Below the pieces are notes generated by a model that had not been told where the DNA came from, made no database searches, and worked only from the letters and a program-made list of their open reading frames with translations. DNA of 7,292 bases, taken from assembly GCA_025456495.1 (NCBI GenBank), contig JALOKO010000189.1, positions 1-7,292 of the forward strand, written 5' to 3'. How positions within the stretch are numbered: the stretch's first letter is position 1; the number at the start of each line of letters is the position of its first letter. Below, piece by piece: positions 1-5,394 of the stretch. The translations under genes were made by a program, and so were the position numbers. Source of the DNA: Bryobacterales bacterium. Its GTDB lineage: Bacteria; Acidobacteriota; Terriglobia; Bryobacterales; Bryobacteraceae.

Positions 1-312
1 GCCCAGGGAAGTGACCAGGGCGCTGGTGCCATTGGCGGTGGCAAGGCAATGGCGCGATCCCATCAACTGGGCATAGGCGCGTTCGAACTCGGCCACCCGC
101 TTACCCTCGCCACGCCACCAGGCGCCGCTACGCAGCACATCCAGCAGGCCGTTCTCTTCCGCTTGGTTGAAGACGGGCCAGGATGTCCATTTCTCTCGCC
201 TCACTGGTGCGCCACCCAAGAGCGCCGGGACATCCGAAGCCGCATGGAGCTTCAGTCCCTTCAGGAGCAGGGCTCCCAATGCGGTTGAGTGAACGAAGTG
301 GCGACGCTGCAT
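1..312 (-). CDS. DegT/DnrJ/EryC1/StrS-family PLP aminotransferase with Tat-like leader (partial, N-terminal 104 aa)
   Basis: The reading frame starts at ATG 312-310 and runs off the left edge, so only 104 residues of a protein usually 370-450 long are visible. The start is supported by a GGGAGG Shine-Dalgarno sequence (320-325) seven bases upstream. Residues 1-25 look like a twin-arginine signal: QRRHF followed by a hydrophobic stretch (ALGALLLKG). Mature-like sequence then begins with PALLGGAPVR. Residues 62-70 (SGAWWRGEG) and 73-79 (VAEFERA), plus the NGTSAL motif at 94-99, match the N-terminal part of DegT/AHBA-synthase-like aminotransferases, where the NGT segment contacts the PLP phosphate. 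The Schiff-base lysine lies beyond the window. Family members usually transaminate keto-sugars or nucleotide sugars; the substrate here is unknown. A Tat leader would place it in the periplasm, as seen in some Planctomycetes/Acidobacteria annotations. Family assignment is fairly sure, export less so. Confidence 0.85.
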   Translation of the reverse strand, partial: MQRRHFVHSTALGALLLKGLKLHAASDVPALLGGAPVRREKWTSWPVFNQAEENGLLDVLRSGAWWRGEGKRVAEFERAYAQLMGSRHCLATANGTSALVTSLG

Positions 313-648
313 GGTGGATCCTCCCAGGGGTTGTTCCACATCGTAGCGCATCCGGGGCGTCGTTTCACGCCAAGCGTTGGAGCGCCGCATGGAAGCAACG
401 CCCCGGGCAGCGAGTCCGGGTAACGAGCCGGATAACGAGTATGGGAAGCGCGTTGAAGAAATGCCACCCTGGGCACGCTGGCGCGCAAGGGCGACTGGGC
501 CTGGCTTCACCGCGGACCCATACGGATTCTTCACGCCGGTAGCAAACGGCCAAAGACAAATGGCCCGGCGGATACGACCGCCGGGCCAAGGAGTTCAAAG
601 GAAGTTCGTGAAGAGTGGGTCTGCGGAAGCAGTGGACGATGGCGTTCG
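313..648. other. Intergenic region upstream of the DegT-type gene
   Basis: These 336 bases contain no convincing gene. Short open frames exist on both strands, but they lack a ribosome-binding site, resemble no family I recognise and run through the terminator hairpin at 561-588. The left part must hold the promoter of the DegT-type gene (minus strand), but I see no good -35/-10 pair. An imperfect direct repeat, GGGTAACGAG then GGATAACGAG, sits at about 418-438. It could be an operator but has no further support. Confidence 0.6.
552..588 (-). terminator. Rho-independent terminator of the dksA-like gene
   Basis: A perfect 11-bp inverted repeat, TGGCCCGGCGG (561-571) and CCGCCGGGCCA (578-588), encloses a six-base loop. 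Read on the minus strand, the stem is followed directly by TTTGTCTTT (560-552). This is a GC-rich hairpin with a U-rich tail. It lies about 60 bases past the TAG stop of the dksA-like gene and separates it from the DegT-type gene, so the two are probably not one operon. Confidence 0.85.
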
Positions 649-1032
649 CTAAGCAGCGTTGGCCATGGCGTCTTCAAAGGTCTCGACGGCCTCTGCCTCA
701 TTCCGATCGAACAGTTCCTGTGCTTTCAAACAGAATGGAGTCCAGGGAACGGCCTCCAGCCGCTTCATGCTGATTTCTTCGCCGGTGTAAATGCAAGTTC
801 CGTAGGAGCCGTCCTCAATGCGTCGGAGGGCGGCACGCACCTCGCGCAGAAGCCGGGACTCCCGGTCCAGGTTGCGAATGGCAAGTTCGCGCTCAGCCGC
901 CCGCTGCACTTCGTCCAGGGCATCGGGGGTCTTCTCAATGGCGATCTCGTCGCGCTTCCGCACCACTTGCAGCAGGTCAGATTCCTTCTCCTGAAGGATT
1001 TGCCGAAAACGGTCCAATTGTTGCTTCGTCAT
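649..1032 (-). CDS. DksA/TraR-family RNA polymerase-binding regulator with degenerate zinc finger
   Basis: This 127-residue protein belongs to the DksA/TraR family, which enters the RNA polymerase secondary channel and, with ppGpp, resets promoter activity. An N-terminal coiled coil (about 1-70) carries the tip motif D37-A-L-D40-E-V. This matches the two key aspartates of E. coli DksA (D71, D74), with valine in place of the alanine (A76). The C-terminal module (78-106) has the family's E-I-x-x-K-R-L-x-A-x-P-W pattern. The four zinc positions, however, read C80, T83, C101, A104, so two of four ligands are gone. This resembles the zinc-independent Pseudomonas DksA2 (C-T-C-A). I chose ATG 1032-1030 because AAAGGAG (1041-1047) lies eight bases upstream; an in-frame GTG at 1116 would add 28 residues but has no ribosome-binding site. 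It has its own strong promoter and terminator, so it is probably monocistronic. The family is certain; zinc independence is inferred. Confidence 0.93.
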   Translation of the reverse strand: MTKQQLDRFRQILQEKESDLLQVVRKRDEIAIEKTPDALDEVQRAAERELAIRNLDRESRLLREVRAALRRIEDGSYGTCIYTGEEISMKRLEAVPWTPFCLKAQELFDRNEAEAVETFEDAMANAA

Positions 1033-1040
1033 GGCCTCAA

Positions 1041-1047
1041 CTCCTTT
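1041..1047 (-). promoter_or_regulatory. Ribosome-binding site of the dksA-like gene
   Basis: The minus strand reads AAAGGAG here, eight bases before ATG 1032. It fixes the start at the internal methionine rather than the upstream GTG at 1116. Confidence 0.85.
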
Positions 1048-1080
1048 GTTTGCTGTATTGTTTTTGCCGTCTCTTTGCCA

Positions 1081-1096
1081 CACCGTATAGACGGTG
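1081..1096 (-). promoter_or_regulatory. Small perfect hairpin in the dksA-like leader
   Basis: CACCGT (1081-1086) and ACGGTG (1091-1096) form a perfect 6-bp inverted repeat with a four-base loop. It lies within the predicted transcript, roughly 35 bases upstream of the ribosome-binding site. It may be a leader stem-loop or an operator half-site pair. No U-tract follows on the minus strand, so it is not an intrinsic terminator. Confidence 0.45.
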
Positions 1097-1116
1097 CTTT
1101 TCGTCCAAAGTTTCAC

Positions 1117-1142
1117 GATTTGGCGAAGGTATCCGCCAAATC
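1117..1142 (-). promoter_or_regulatory. 9-bp inverted repeat in the dksA-like leader
   Basis: GATTTGGCG (1117-1125) and CGCCAAATC (1134-1142) are perfect inverted repeats separated by eight bases. They lie about 60-85 bases downstream of the predicted transcription start. The arrangement fits either an RNA stem-loop in the leader or a DNA-binding site for a dimeric regulator. It is not followed by a U-run, so termination is unlikely. Confidence 0.5.
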
Positions 1143-1209
1143 CAGCCCAAGTGCGCCTTGCTTGCTCGTAATCCAGACCTGATTGGCTGAATTAACGAAA
1201 AGCTTGGAA

Positions 1210-1237
1210 ATTATAACACGCGCGAAACGCATGTCAA
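1210..1237 (-). promoter_or_regulatory. Near-consensus sigma70 promoter of the dksA-like gene
   Basis: On the minus strand a perfect TTGACA -35 (1237-1232) is separated by 16 bases from a perfect TATAAT -10 (1215-1210). The -10 is preceded by TG one base upstream, making it an extended -10 (TGTTATAAT). The predicted start of transcription is near 1203, giving a leader of about 170 bases before ATG 1032. Such a complete match in high-GC DNA is unlikely to be chance. The TGTTATAAT core also resembles part of a Zur box, which is discussed as a finding. Confidence 0.85.
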
Positions 1238-1453
1238 GCCGATCACGAAGCGCCAAGAAGATCTCAGGCCACTCCGGTTTCGTTACACTCGGGTTGACTA
1301 ACTAGACTACGCGAAGTTGGCGGAAGTTTCGGGTCGTGATCCGAATTTCCCGGATGATTTGTTCAGATCGGTCGATACTTGGGAATCTACACAGCGATCT
1401 TGCAAAAATCATCTATTTTGTTACTGGAAGGCAAAACAACGCCCGCCATGCGA

Positions 1454-3535
1454 TCAGTCAGCGGCGACGTGCGACCGAAAATCAGAGTCCGGACGCCGAC
1501 GCACCTGTACCAGGCAACTGAACAGGGAGGGTCCACCACCAAGGTCGTTCAACGTATCGGAAGTCAGCACATTGATGCTGTTGCCGTCTGTCGCCCGGGC
1601 ACCCCAGCGAACTGCGCTCACCGCCACCAATCCCGGCTTGACGACCGTGGATCGACGCGCCAACAACTGCAGGCTGCCGCGGGCGTTAAACAGGTCCACG
1701 GAATCTCCATCCACGATGTCCCGTTCCTCAGCATCGTCTGGATGGATGCTCAACCACCCGCAGCCGGCGTCAAATTCGTCGCGGTGGCCGAAGGTGGAAT
1801 TCATGCCCGCTTCTACCTTGGCGCTAATCAGTTCCAAGGGATAGGCTTCGCGCAAGTCCCCATCGCCATGACGGCTCTCGCGTGGCGGCCGATAGCTGAG
1901 GCGGTCAGCATGGAACTCACACTTGCCGGAGGGCGTGCCGAAATCACCCGCGGCGTGCGGCAGGTAGGGGGCGCCGTGGTCGCTGATGCCAAGTCGGATG
2001 GACTTGCGGGCGTCCAATTCCTCCAACGTGATGCCGCGCAGGGCAGGATGCTTGCTGTCCAGGGTTTGCCGCATCATGTCGTCCTCTGAATCCTGGAAGC
2101 AATCGTCCTGAAAGCCCATTGCCAGCGCCAGAAGGCGAAAGACCTCCACGTTGCTCTTGCACTCGCCGGGGGCTGGCAACGCGGGGCGCGCCATCTGCAA
2201 ATAGTAGTGCCCGTAGGCGAAATAGAGGTCAGTGTGTTCCAGGAATGTGGTGGCCGGCAGCAGGATATCGGCGTAGCGTGCCGTGTCGGTAAGGAATTGC
2301 TCCAGCACGACGGTGAAGAGGTCTTCCCGCGCAAATCCCGCCCGCACCAGGTTGCTGTTTGGCGCAATCGCCACGGGATTCGAGTTGTACACCACCATCG
2401 CGTGGACGGGGCTCTCGTGGGACGCCTGCAGTTCCTTGCCAATTTCGGACATGTTGCGCAGCCGGGCCTGCCTGCCCAGAGCGGATTTCCACTGCAGGTC
2501 CGGTCGCTCCAGCGCATCGCGATTGAAAGCGAACGCGCCGGACGTTGACAGTTGCAAGCCGCCCCCCACCTCCTTCCAGGAGCCAATTACAGCGGGAAGT
2601 AAACTCACCGCGTGCGCTGCCACGCCACCGCGTTCACTCCGCTGGATGCCGTAGTTCATGCGGATCACCGAGGGACGCCGCGTCGCATAGTCACGGGCAA
2701 TTTCCTCGATGGCATCTGTGGGGATGCCCGTCAAGCGGGCGACATGGTCTGGTGTGTAAGACCTCGCTTTCTCTTGCGCAGCCTCCCACCCAAGGCAATG
2801 CGCCTCCAGAAACGGACGGTCCTCTAAGCCATCGCGGAACAGGATGTGCATCATCCCCAGAGCCAGCGCTGCGTCACTTCCGGGGTGGATGGCCAAGTGG
2901 CGATCCGCCAAGGAGGCGGTCTTCGTGCGTAAGGGATCAATTACATACAACTTGGCGCCATTCCGTCGTGCTTCAACGATGAAGGGCCACAGGTGGACGT
3001 TGGTGGCCAGGATGTTGGCCCCCCACGCGATGATGCACCTGGAGGAGGCAAACTGTTCCGGCTCAGTCCCCGTGCGCGCGCCCAAAGTCAATTGCAGGGC
3101 GGCAGAGCCCGTGGAGGCGCAAATGGTGCGGTCAAGGCGAGAGGCGCCCAGCCGGTGGAAAAAGCGGCGATCCATACCGGAACCATTCAGCATCCCCAAG
3201 CTGCCCCCGTAGCTGTACGGCAGGATGGATTCCGAGCCATGCCGCGCGGCAATGGCCGACAGTCTGGAGGCGACTTCGCCGATGGCGTCATCCCAGGAGA
3301 TTCGCTCAAAGCGGCCCTCACCCTTCGCTCCGACACGCTTTTGCGGGTAGAGTAGGCGGTCGGGATGGTACTCGCGGTCCAGGTAGCGGGTGACCTTGGC
3401 GCAGAGGAAACCCTGGGTGATGGGGTGGTTGGGGTCCCCCTGAAGGCGAGTGGCGCGGTCTCCATCCAAGTGGACCAGCATCGAGCAGCAGTCCGGGCAA
3501 TCCAGGGCACAGACGGAGTGGCGGGTTTCGGCCAT
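1454..3535 (-). CDS. Molybdopterin oxidoreductase with [4Fe-4S] cluster (DMSO reductase/formate dehydrogenase superfamily, MopB_4-like)
   Basis: This is a complete 693-residue catalytic-type subunit. Residues 9-45 hold the iron-sulfur motif C9-x3-C13-x3-C17-x27-C45 (C16 is also present), followed by the usual K47. Residues about 60-480 form the molybdopterin-binding core: ISWDDA (79-84), AWGANILATN (170-179), VIDPLRTKTA (198-207), the PGSDAALALG segment (218-227) and ADILLPATTFLEHTD (422-436). C139 in TICAST aligns with the Cys/Sec metal ligand of formate dehydrogenases (Sec140 in E. coli FdhH). The C-terminal cofactor-binding barrel spans about 565-680 and includes NVLTSDTLNDLGGG (655-668). 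There is no Tat leader or transmembrane segment, so it is probably cytoplasmic. No electron-transfer or membrane subunit lies beside it, so substrate and partner are unknown. ATG 3535-3533 fits the family N-terminus, but the ribosome-binding site is poor and a TATAGT box ends only five bases upstream. Confidence 0.9.
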   Translation of the reverse strand: MAETRHSVCALDCPDCCSMLVHLDGDRATRLQGDPNHPITQGFLCAKVTRYLDREYHPDRLLYPQKRVGAKGEGRFERISWDDAIGEVASRLSAIAARHGSESILPYSYGGSLGMLNGSGMDRRFFHRLGASRLDRTICASTGSAALQLTLGARTGTEPEQFASSRCIIAWGANILATNVHLWPFIVEARRNGAKLYVIDPLRTKTASLADRHLAIHPGSDAALALGMMHILFRDGLEDRPFLEAHCLGWEAAQEKARSYTPDHVARLTGIPTDAIEEIARDYATRRPSVIRMNYGIQRSERGGVAAHAVSLLPAVIGSWKEVGGGLQLSTSGAFAFNRDALERPDLQWKSALGRQARLRNMSEIGKELQASHESPVHAMVVYNSNPVAIAPNSNLVRAGFAREDLFTVVLEQFLTDTARYADILLPATTFLEHTDLYFAYGHYYLQMARPALPAPGECKSNVEVFRLLALAMGFQDDCFQDSEDDMMRQTLDSKHPALRGITLEELDARKSIRLGISDHGAPYLPHAAGDFGTPSGKCEFHADRLSYRPPRESRHGDGDLREAYPLELISAKVEAGMNSTFGHRDEFDAGCGWLSIHPDDAEERDIVDGDSVDLFNARGSLQLLARRSTVVKPGLVAVSAVRWGARATDGNSINVLTSDTLNDLGGGPSLFSCLVQVRRRPDSDFRSHVAAD

Positions 3536-3643
3536 ATCCCACTATATCCGAGCCACGGCCGCGAGGCACACTCGACCGCCGCTTCCGCTTGGATACAGCC
3601 GGAGTGGATACCACCGACGCCCGCTGCGGACGCGCTGTGTGGG

Positions 3644-3690
3644 TTCCTTGGTGGATTCCTTGGTGGATTCCGTGGCAAATCCGTGGCGAG
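3644..3690 (+). repeat. Short 12-bp tandem repeat
   Basis: TTCCTTGGTGGA occurs twice in perfect tandem (3644-3655, 3656-3667). A diverged copy TTCCGTGGCAAA (3668-3679) and a shorter TCCGTGGCGAG (3680-3690) follow. The array lies in the leader/promoter region about 60-100 bases before the Gfo/Idh/MocA start. The spacing is near one helical turn, so it could be a set of protein sites, or simply slippage. Confidence 0.7.
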
Positions 3691-3732
3691 TCCTGGCGCG
3701 CTGACGCAGGGAGTGGTACATGTGGAGGATCC

Positions 3733-3738
3733 AGGAGG
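3733..3738 (+). promoter_or_regulatory. Ribosome-binding site of the Gfo/Idh/MocA gene
   Basis: AGGAGG lies nine bases before ATG 3748. It decides this start over in-frame candidates upstream at 3589 and downstream at 3793 and 3814, none of which has comparable spacing. Confidence 0.8.
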
Positions 3739-3747
3739 CAGAGAGTC

Positions 3748-5160
3748 ATGTCGTCAGACCCCGCACAGTCTACAAGTCCCGCCAGCAACGCGATGGGTGT
3801 CCACAACAAGGCGATGACGCGGCGAACCGCCACCGCCGCTCTCTTCACGATTGTGCCGGCTCATGTGCTGGGTGGCCAGGCAGGCACGGCGCCCAGCGAC
3901 AAGCTCCACCTGGCGGGAGTGGGCGTTGGCGCGATGGGGGCGGGATATGTGCGCGAATGCGAAAGCGAAAACGTTGTTGCACTGTGCGATGTGGACGAGG
4001 CTTTCGCCGGACAGACCTTCGCGCGCTACCCCAACGCCAAGACCTACCGCGACTTCCGGGAAATGCTGGAGAAAGAAAAGGGCATCGACGCAGTAATCAT
4101 CGGCACCCCTGACCATACACATGCCGTGGTGGCGATGGCGGCAATGGACCTGGGCAAGCACATCTATTGCGCCAAGCCACTCACCCGCACTCTATACGAA
4201 AGCCGCCTGCTGGCAGAGACGGCGCGGAAGAAGAAGCTTGCCACGCAGATGAGCGTCCAGTCATCGGCTTCCGAAGCCTCGCGCCTGACTGAGGAGTGGG
4301 TGAGGGCCGGCGCGGTGGGCGCCGTGCGCGAAGTGCATGTCTGGACCAATCGCCCCATCTGGCCACAGGGATTGGCCCGTCCCCAGCAGTCAATGGATGT
4401 TCCCAAGACACTCAGTTGGGATCTTTGGCTGGGTCCGGCGCCGGAACGCCCCTACCATACCGCCTACCATCCCTTCAGTTGGCGCGGCTGGTACGACTTT
4501 GGCACTGGCGCGTTGGGCGACATGGCCTGCCACGCCTTCCACATCGTCTTTCGGGCACTGGACCTGGGGCAACCACAGCGCGTATCGGCCAGCGCCACCC
4601 GGGTGGTGCGGCACGAACTGATGAACCGCGACGGCGCGTTGGCCATTCGCAATCGCGTGCTGCCGCTTCCTGAGACCTTTCCGCATTCCAGTGTCGTGAC
4701 CTGGGACTTTCCCGCACGGGACGCCGCACCGGCCGTCCGGCTGCACTGGTACGATGGTGGCGTCAAGCCGCCCATTCCCGCCGCGATGCCGTCCGGCAAG
4801 GTGCTGCCTAACGAGGGTTGCCTCTACGTCGGCGATCAGGGAGTGTTGCTGACTGGCTTCTCGGGCGGGGAACATCACTTGCTTCCAGAGTCCCGCGCCA
4901 AGTCCTTCGCTCCGCCCGCCAAGACGCTGCCTCGCTCCGCCGGGCATTACCAGGAATGGCTGAGCGCCTGCAAAGGAGGACCGGCAGCATCCTGTGAATT
5001 CACATTTGGCAGCCTGCTGACGGAGGTTGCCATCCTGGGCACCATCGCGCAACGCACACAGAAAAGCCTGGACTGGGACCCACGTCGCATGCGCTTCCCC
5101 AACGATCCGGAGGCCAGTGCCCTCCTGAACCCTCCTTACCGCAAAGGTTGGAAGCTCTAA
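3748..5160 (+). CDS. Gfo/Idh/MocA-family NAD(P)-dependent oxidoreductase with Tat-like leader
   Basis: The protein is 470 residues long. Residues 23-43 (MTRRTATAALFTIVPAHVLGG) resemble the twin-arginine leaders of exported Gfo/Idh/MocA proteins in Acidobacteria and Planctomycetes. Here the arginines are preceded by about 23 extra residues. A Rossmann fold follows with G59-x-G61-x-x-G64 and ALCDVDEA (78-85), then GTPDHTHA (119-126). The family's E-K-P motif is C141-A142-K143-P144-L: the lysine and proline are kept but the glutamate is alanine. The C-terminal domain carries WDLWLGPAPERP (224-235) and GDMACHAFH (257-265), with D258 and H262 in the usual catalytic region. Relatives oxidise or rearrange sugars, inositols and glycosides; the substrate here is unknown. 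It is divergent from the molybdopterin gene and upstream of argF on the same strand, but a hairpin and a new promoter candidate separate it from argF. Family is firm, export likely, and the start could be the later ATG 3814. Confidence 0.92.
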   Translation: MSSDPAQSTSPASNAMGVHNKAMTRRTATAALFTIVPAHVLGGQAGTAPSDKLHLAGVGVGAMGAGYVRECESENVVALCDVDEAFAGQTFARYPNAKTYRDFREMLEKEKGIDAVIIGTPDHTHAVVAMAAMDLGKHIYCAKPLTRTLYESRLLAETARKKKLATQMSVQSSASEASRLTEEWVRAGAVGAVREVHVWTNRPIWPQGLARPQQSMDVPKTLSWDLWLGPAPERPYHTAYHPFSWRGWYDFGTGALGDMACHAFHIVFRALDLGQPQRVSASATRVVRHELMNRDGALAIRNRVLPLPETFPHSSVVTWDFPARDAAPAVRLHWYDGGVKPPIPAAMPSGKVLPNEGCLYVGDQGVLLTGFSGGEHHLLPESRAKSFAPPAKTLPRSAGHYQEWLSACKGGPAASCEFTFGSLLTEVAILGTIAQRTQKSLDWDPRRMRFPNDPEASALLNPPYRKGWKL

Positions 5161-5163
5161 CGG

Positions 5164-5182
5164 GGCAAGCGCGACGCTTGTC
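5164..5182 (+). repeat. Compact hairpin just after the oxidoreductase stop
   Basis: CAAGCG (5166-5171) and CGCTTG (5175-5180) pair perfectly around a three-base loop. The stem extends by one G-U and one G-C pair to 5164-5182. It begins four bases after the TAA. No U-tract follows, so it is a weak intrinsic terminator at best. It could instead protect the 3' end of the mRNA or be one copy of a dispersed palindromic element. Confidence 0.5.
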
Positions 5183-5223
5183 GGACGCCCGGTGAATGGC
5201 GCATCGGCTAGGCGACGCGGGCA

Positions 5224-5254
5224 TTGACGTCGCGTGGCGATTGCGTAATAATAT
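5224..5254 (+). promoter_or_regulatory. Candidate argF promoter
   Basis: TTGACG (5224-5229) is followed after 16 bases by TAATAA (5246-5251), or after 19 by TAATAT (5249-5254), in a locally AT-rich patch. This gives a leader of roughly 130 bases before the chosen argF start. The -35 matches five of six consensus bases and the -10 is fair. Confidence 0.5.
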
Positions 5255-5263
5255 ACGGTGCCG

Positions 5264-5277
5264 TGAATAAAAATGCG
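5264..5277 (+). promoter_or_regulatory. Possible ARG-box-like operator upstream of argF
   Basis: TGAATAAAAATGCG matches ten of fourteen positions of the E. coli-type ARG box (TGAATAATTATTCA), with the left half complete. It lies just downstream of the candidate -10, where an ArgR repressor would block transcription. Only one degenerate box is seen, so this is tentative. Confidence 0.25.
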
Positions 5278-5394
5278 TTCTCCCCGCCGAGACGATTTTC
5301 GCCTACTCTGCCTCCGCCGGTATCCGTGTTGGAGGGTGGCCGCTCGCAGGTGCATGCAGAGGCGATGCGTGCTGAGGAGCTTCGCGGCAAAGCC

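Larger units (their letters stand above)
1033..1453. other. Intergenic region: dksA-like leader and promoter, then unassigned sequence
   Basis: These 421 bases lie between the molybdopterin oxidoreductase stop and the dksA-like start, both genes being on the minus strand. The part at 1033-1203 is the predicted 5' leader of the dksA-like mRNA and 1210-1237 its promoter. From about 1238 to 1453 I see no gene and no convincing intrinsic terminator for the oxidoreductase. There are only weak features, such as AAAAT-N5-ATTTT near 1407-1421 and a short inverted repeat ATCCG-N7-CGGAT at 1339-1355. The plus-strand open frames here are the ends of frames antisense to the oxidoreductase. Confidence 0.6.
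3536..3747. promoter_or_regulatory. Divergent intergenic region
   Basis: This spacer of 212 bases separates the minus-strand molybdopterin oxidoreductase from the plus-strand Gfo/Idh/MocA gene and must contain both promoters. On the minus strand TATAGT (3546-3541) is a fair -10 very close to the start codon, without a good -35. On the plus strand I see no convincing promoter. The most visible structure is the 12-bp tandem repeat near 3644. The frame of the downstream gene stays open back to 3589, but a strong ribosome-binding site supports the later start. Confidence 0.5.

Noticed and set aside
377..652. 91-codon plus-strand frame in the left intergenic region
   Set aside because: It runs through the 11-bp terminator hairpin and its T-rich flank, has no ribosome-binding site and resembles no family.
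1033..1116. 28-residue N-terminal extension of the dksA-like protein from GTG 1116
   Set aside because: There is no Shine-Dalgarno sequence at 1116, the extension has no counterpart in the family, and AAAGGAG is ideally placed for ATG 1032.
1379..2089. 236-codon plus-strand open frame opposite the end of the molybdopterin gene
   Set aside because: It is antisense to a well-conserved C-terminal domain and has no ribosome-binding site or recognisable motif.
3589..3747. 53-residue upstream extension of the Gfo/Idh/MocA protein containing a Trp-Trp-Ile-Pro repeat
   Set aside because: It is only the translation of the 12-bp tandem repeat. AGGAGG before ATG 3748 marks the start, and a Tat leader would not lie 75 residues in.
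5224..5394. 57-residue N-terminal extension of ArgF
   Set aside because: The extended sequence overlaps the candidate promoter, is proline/arginine-rich and unlike any carbamoyltransferase N-terminus. The 304-residue form has the family's normal length.
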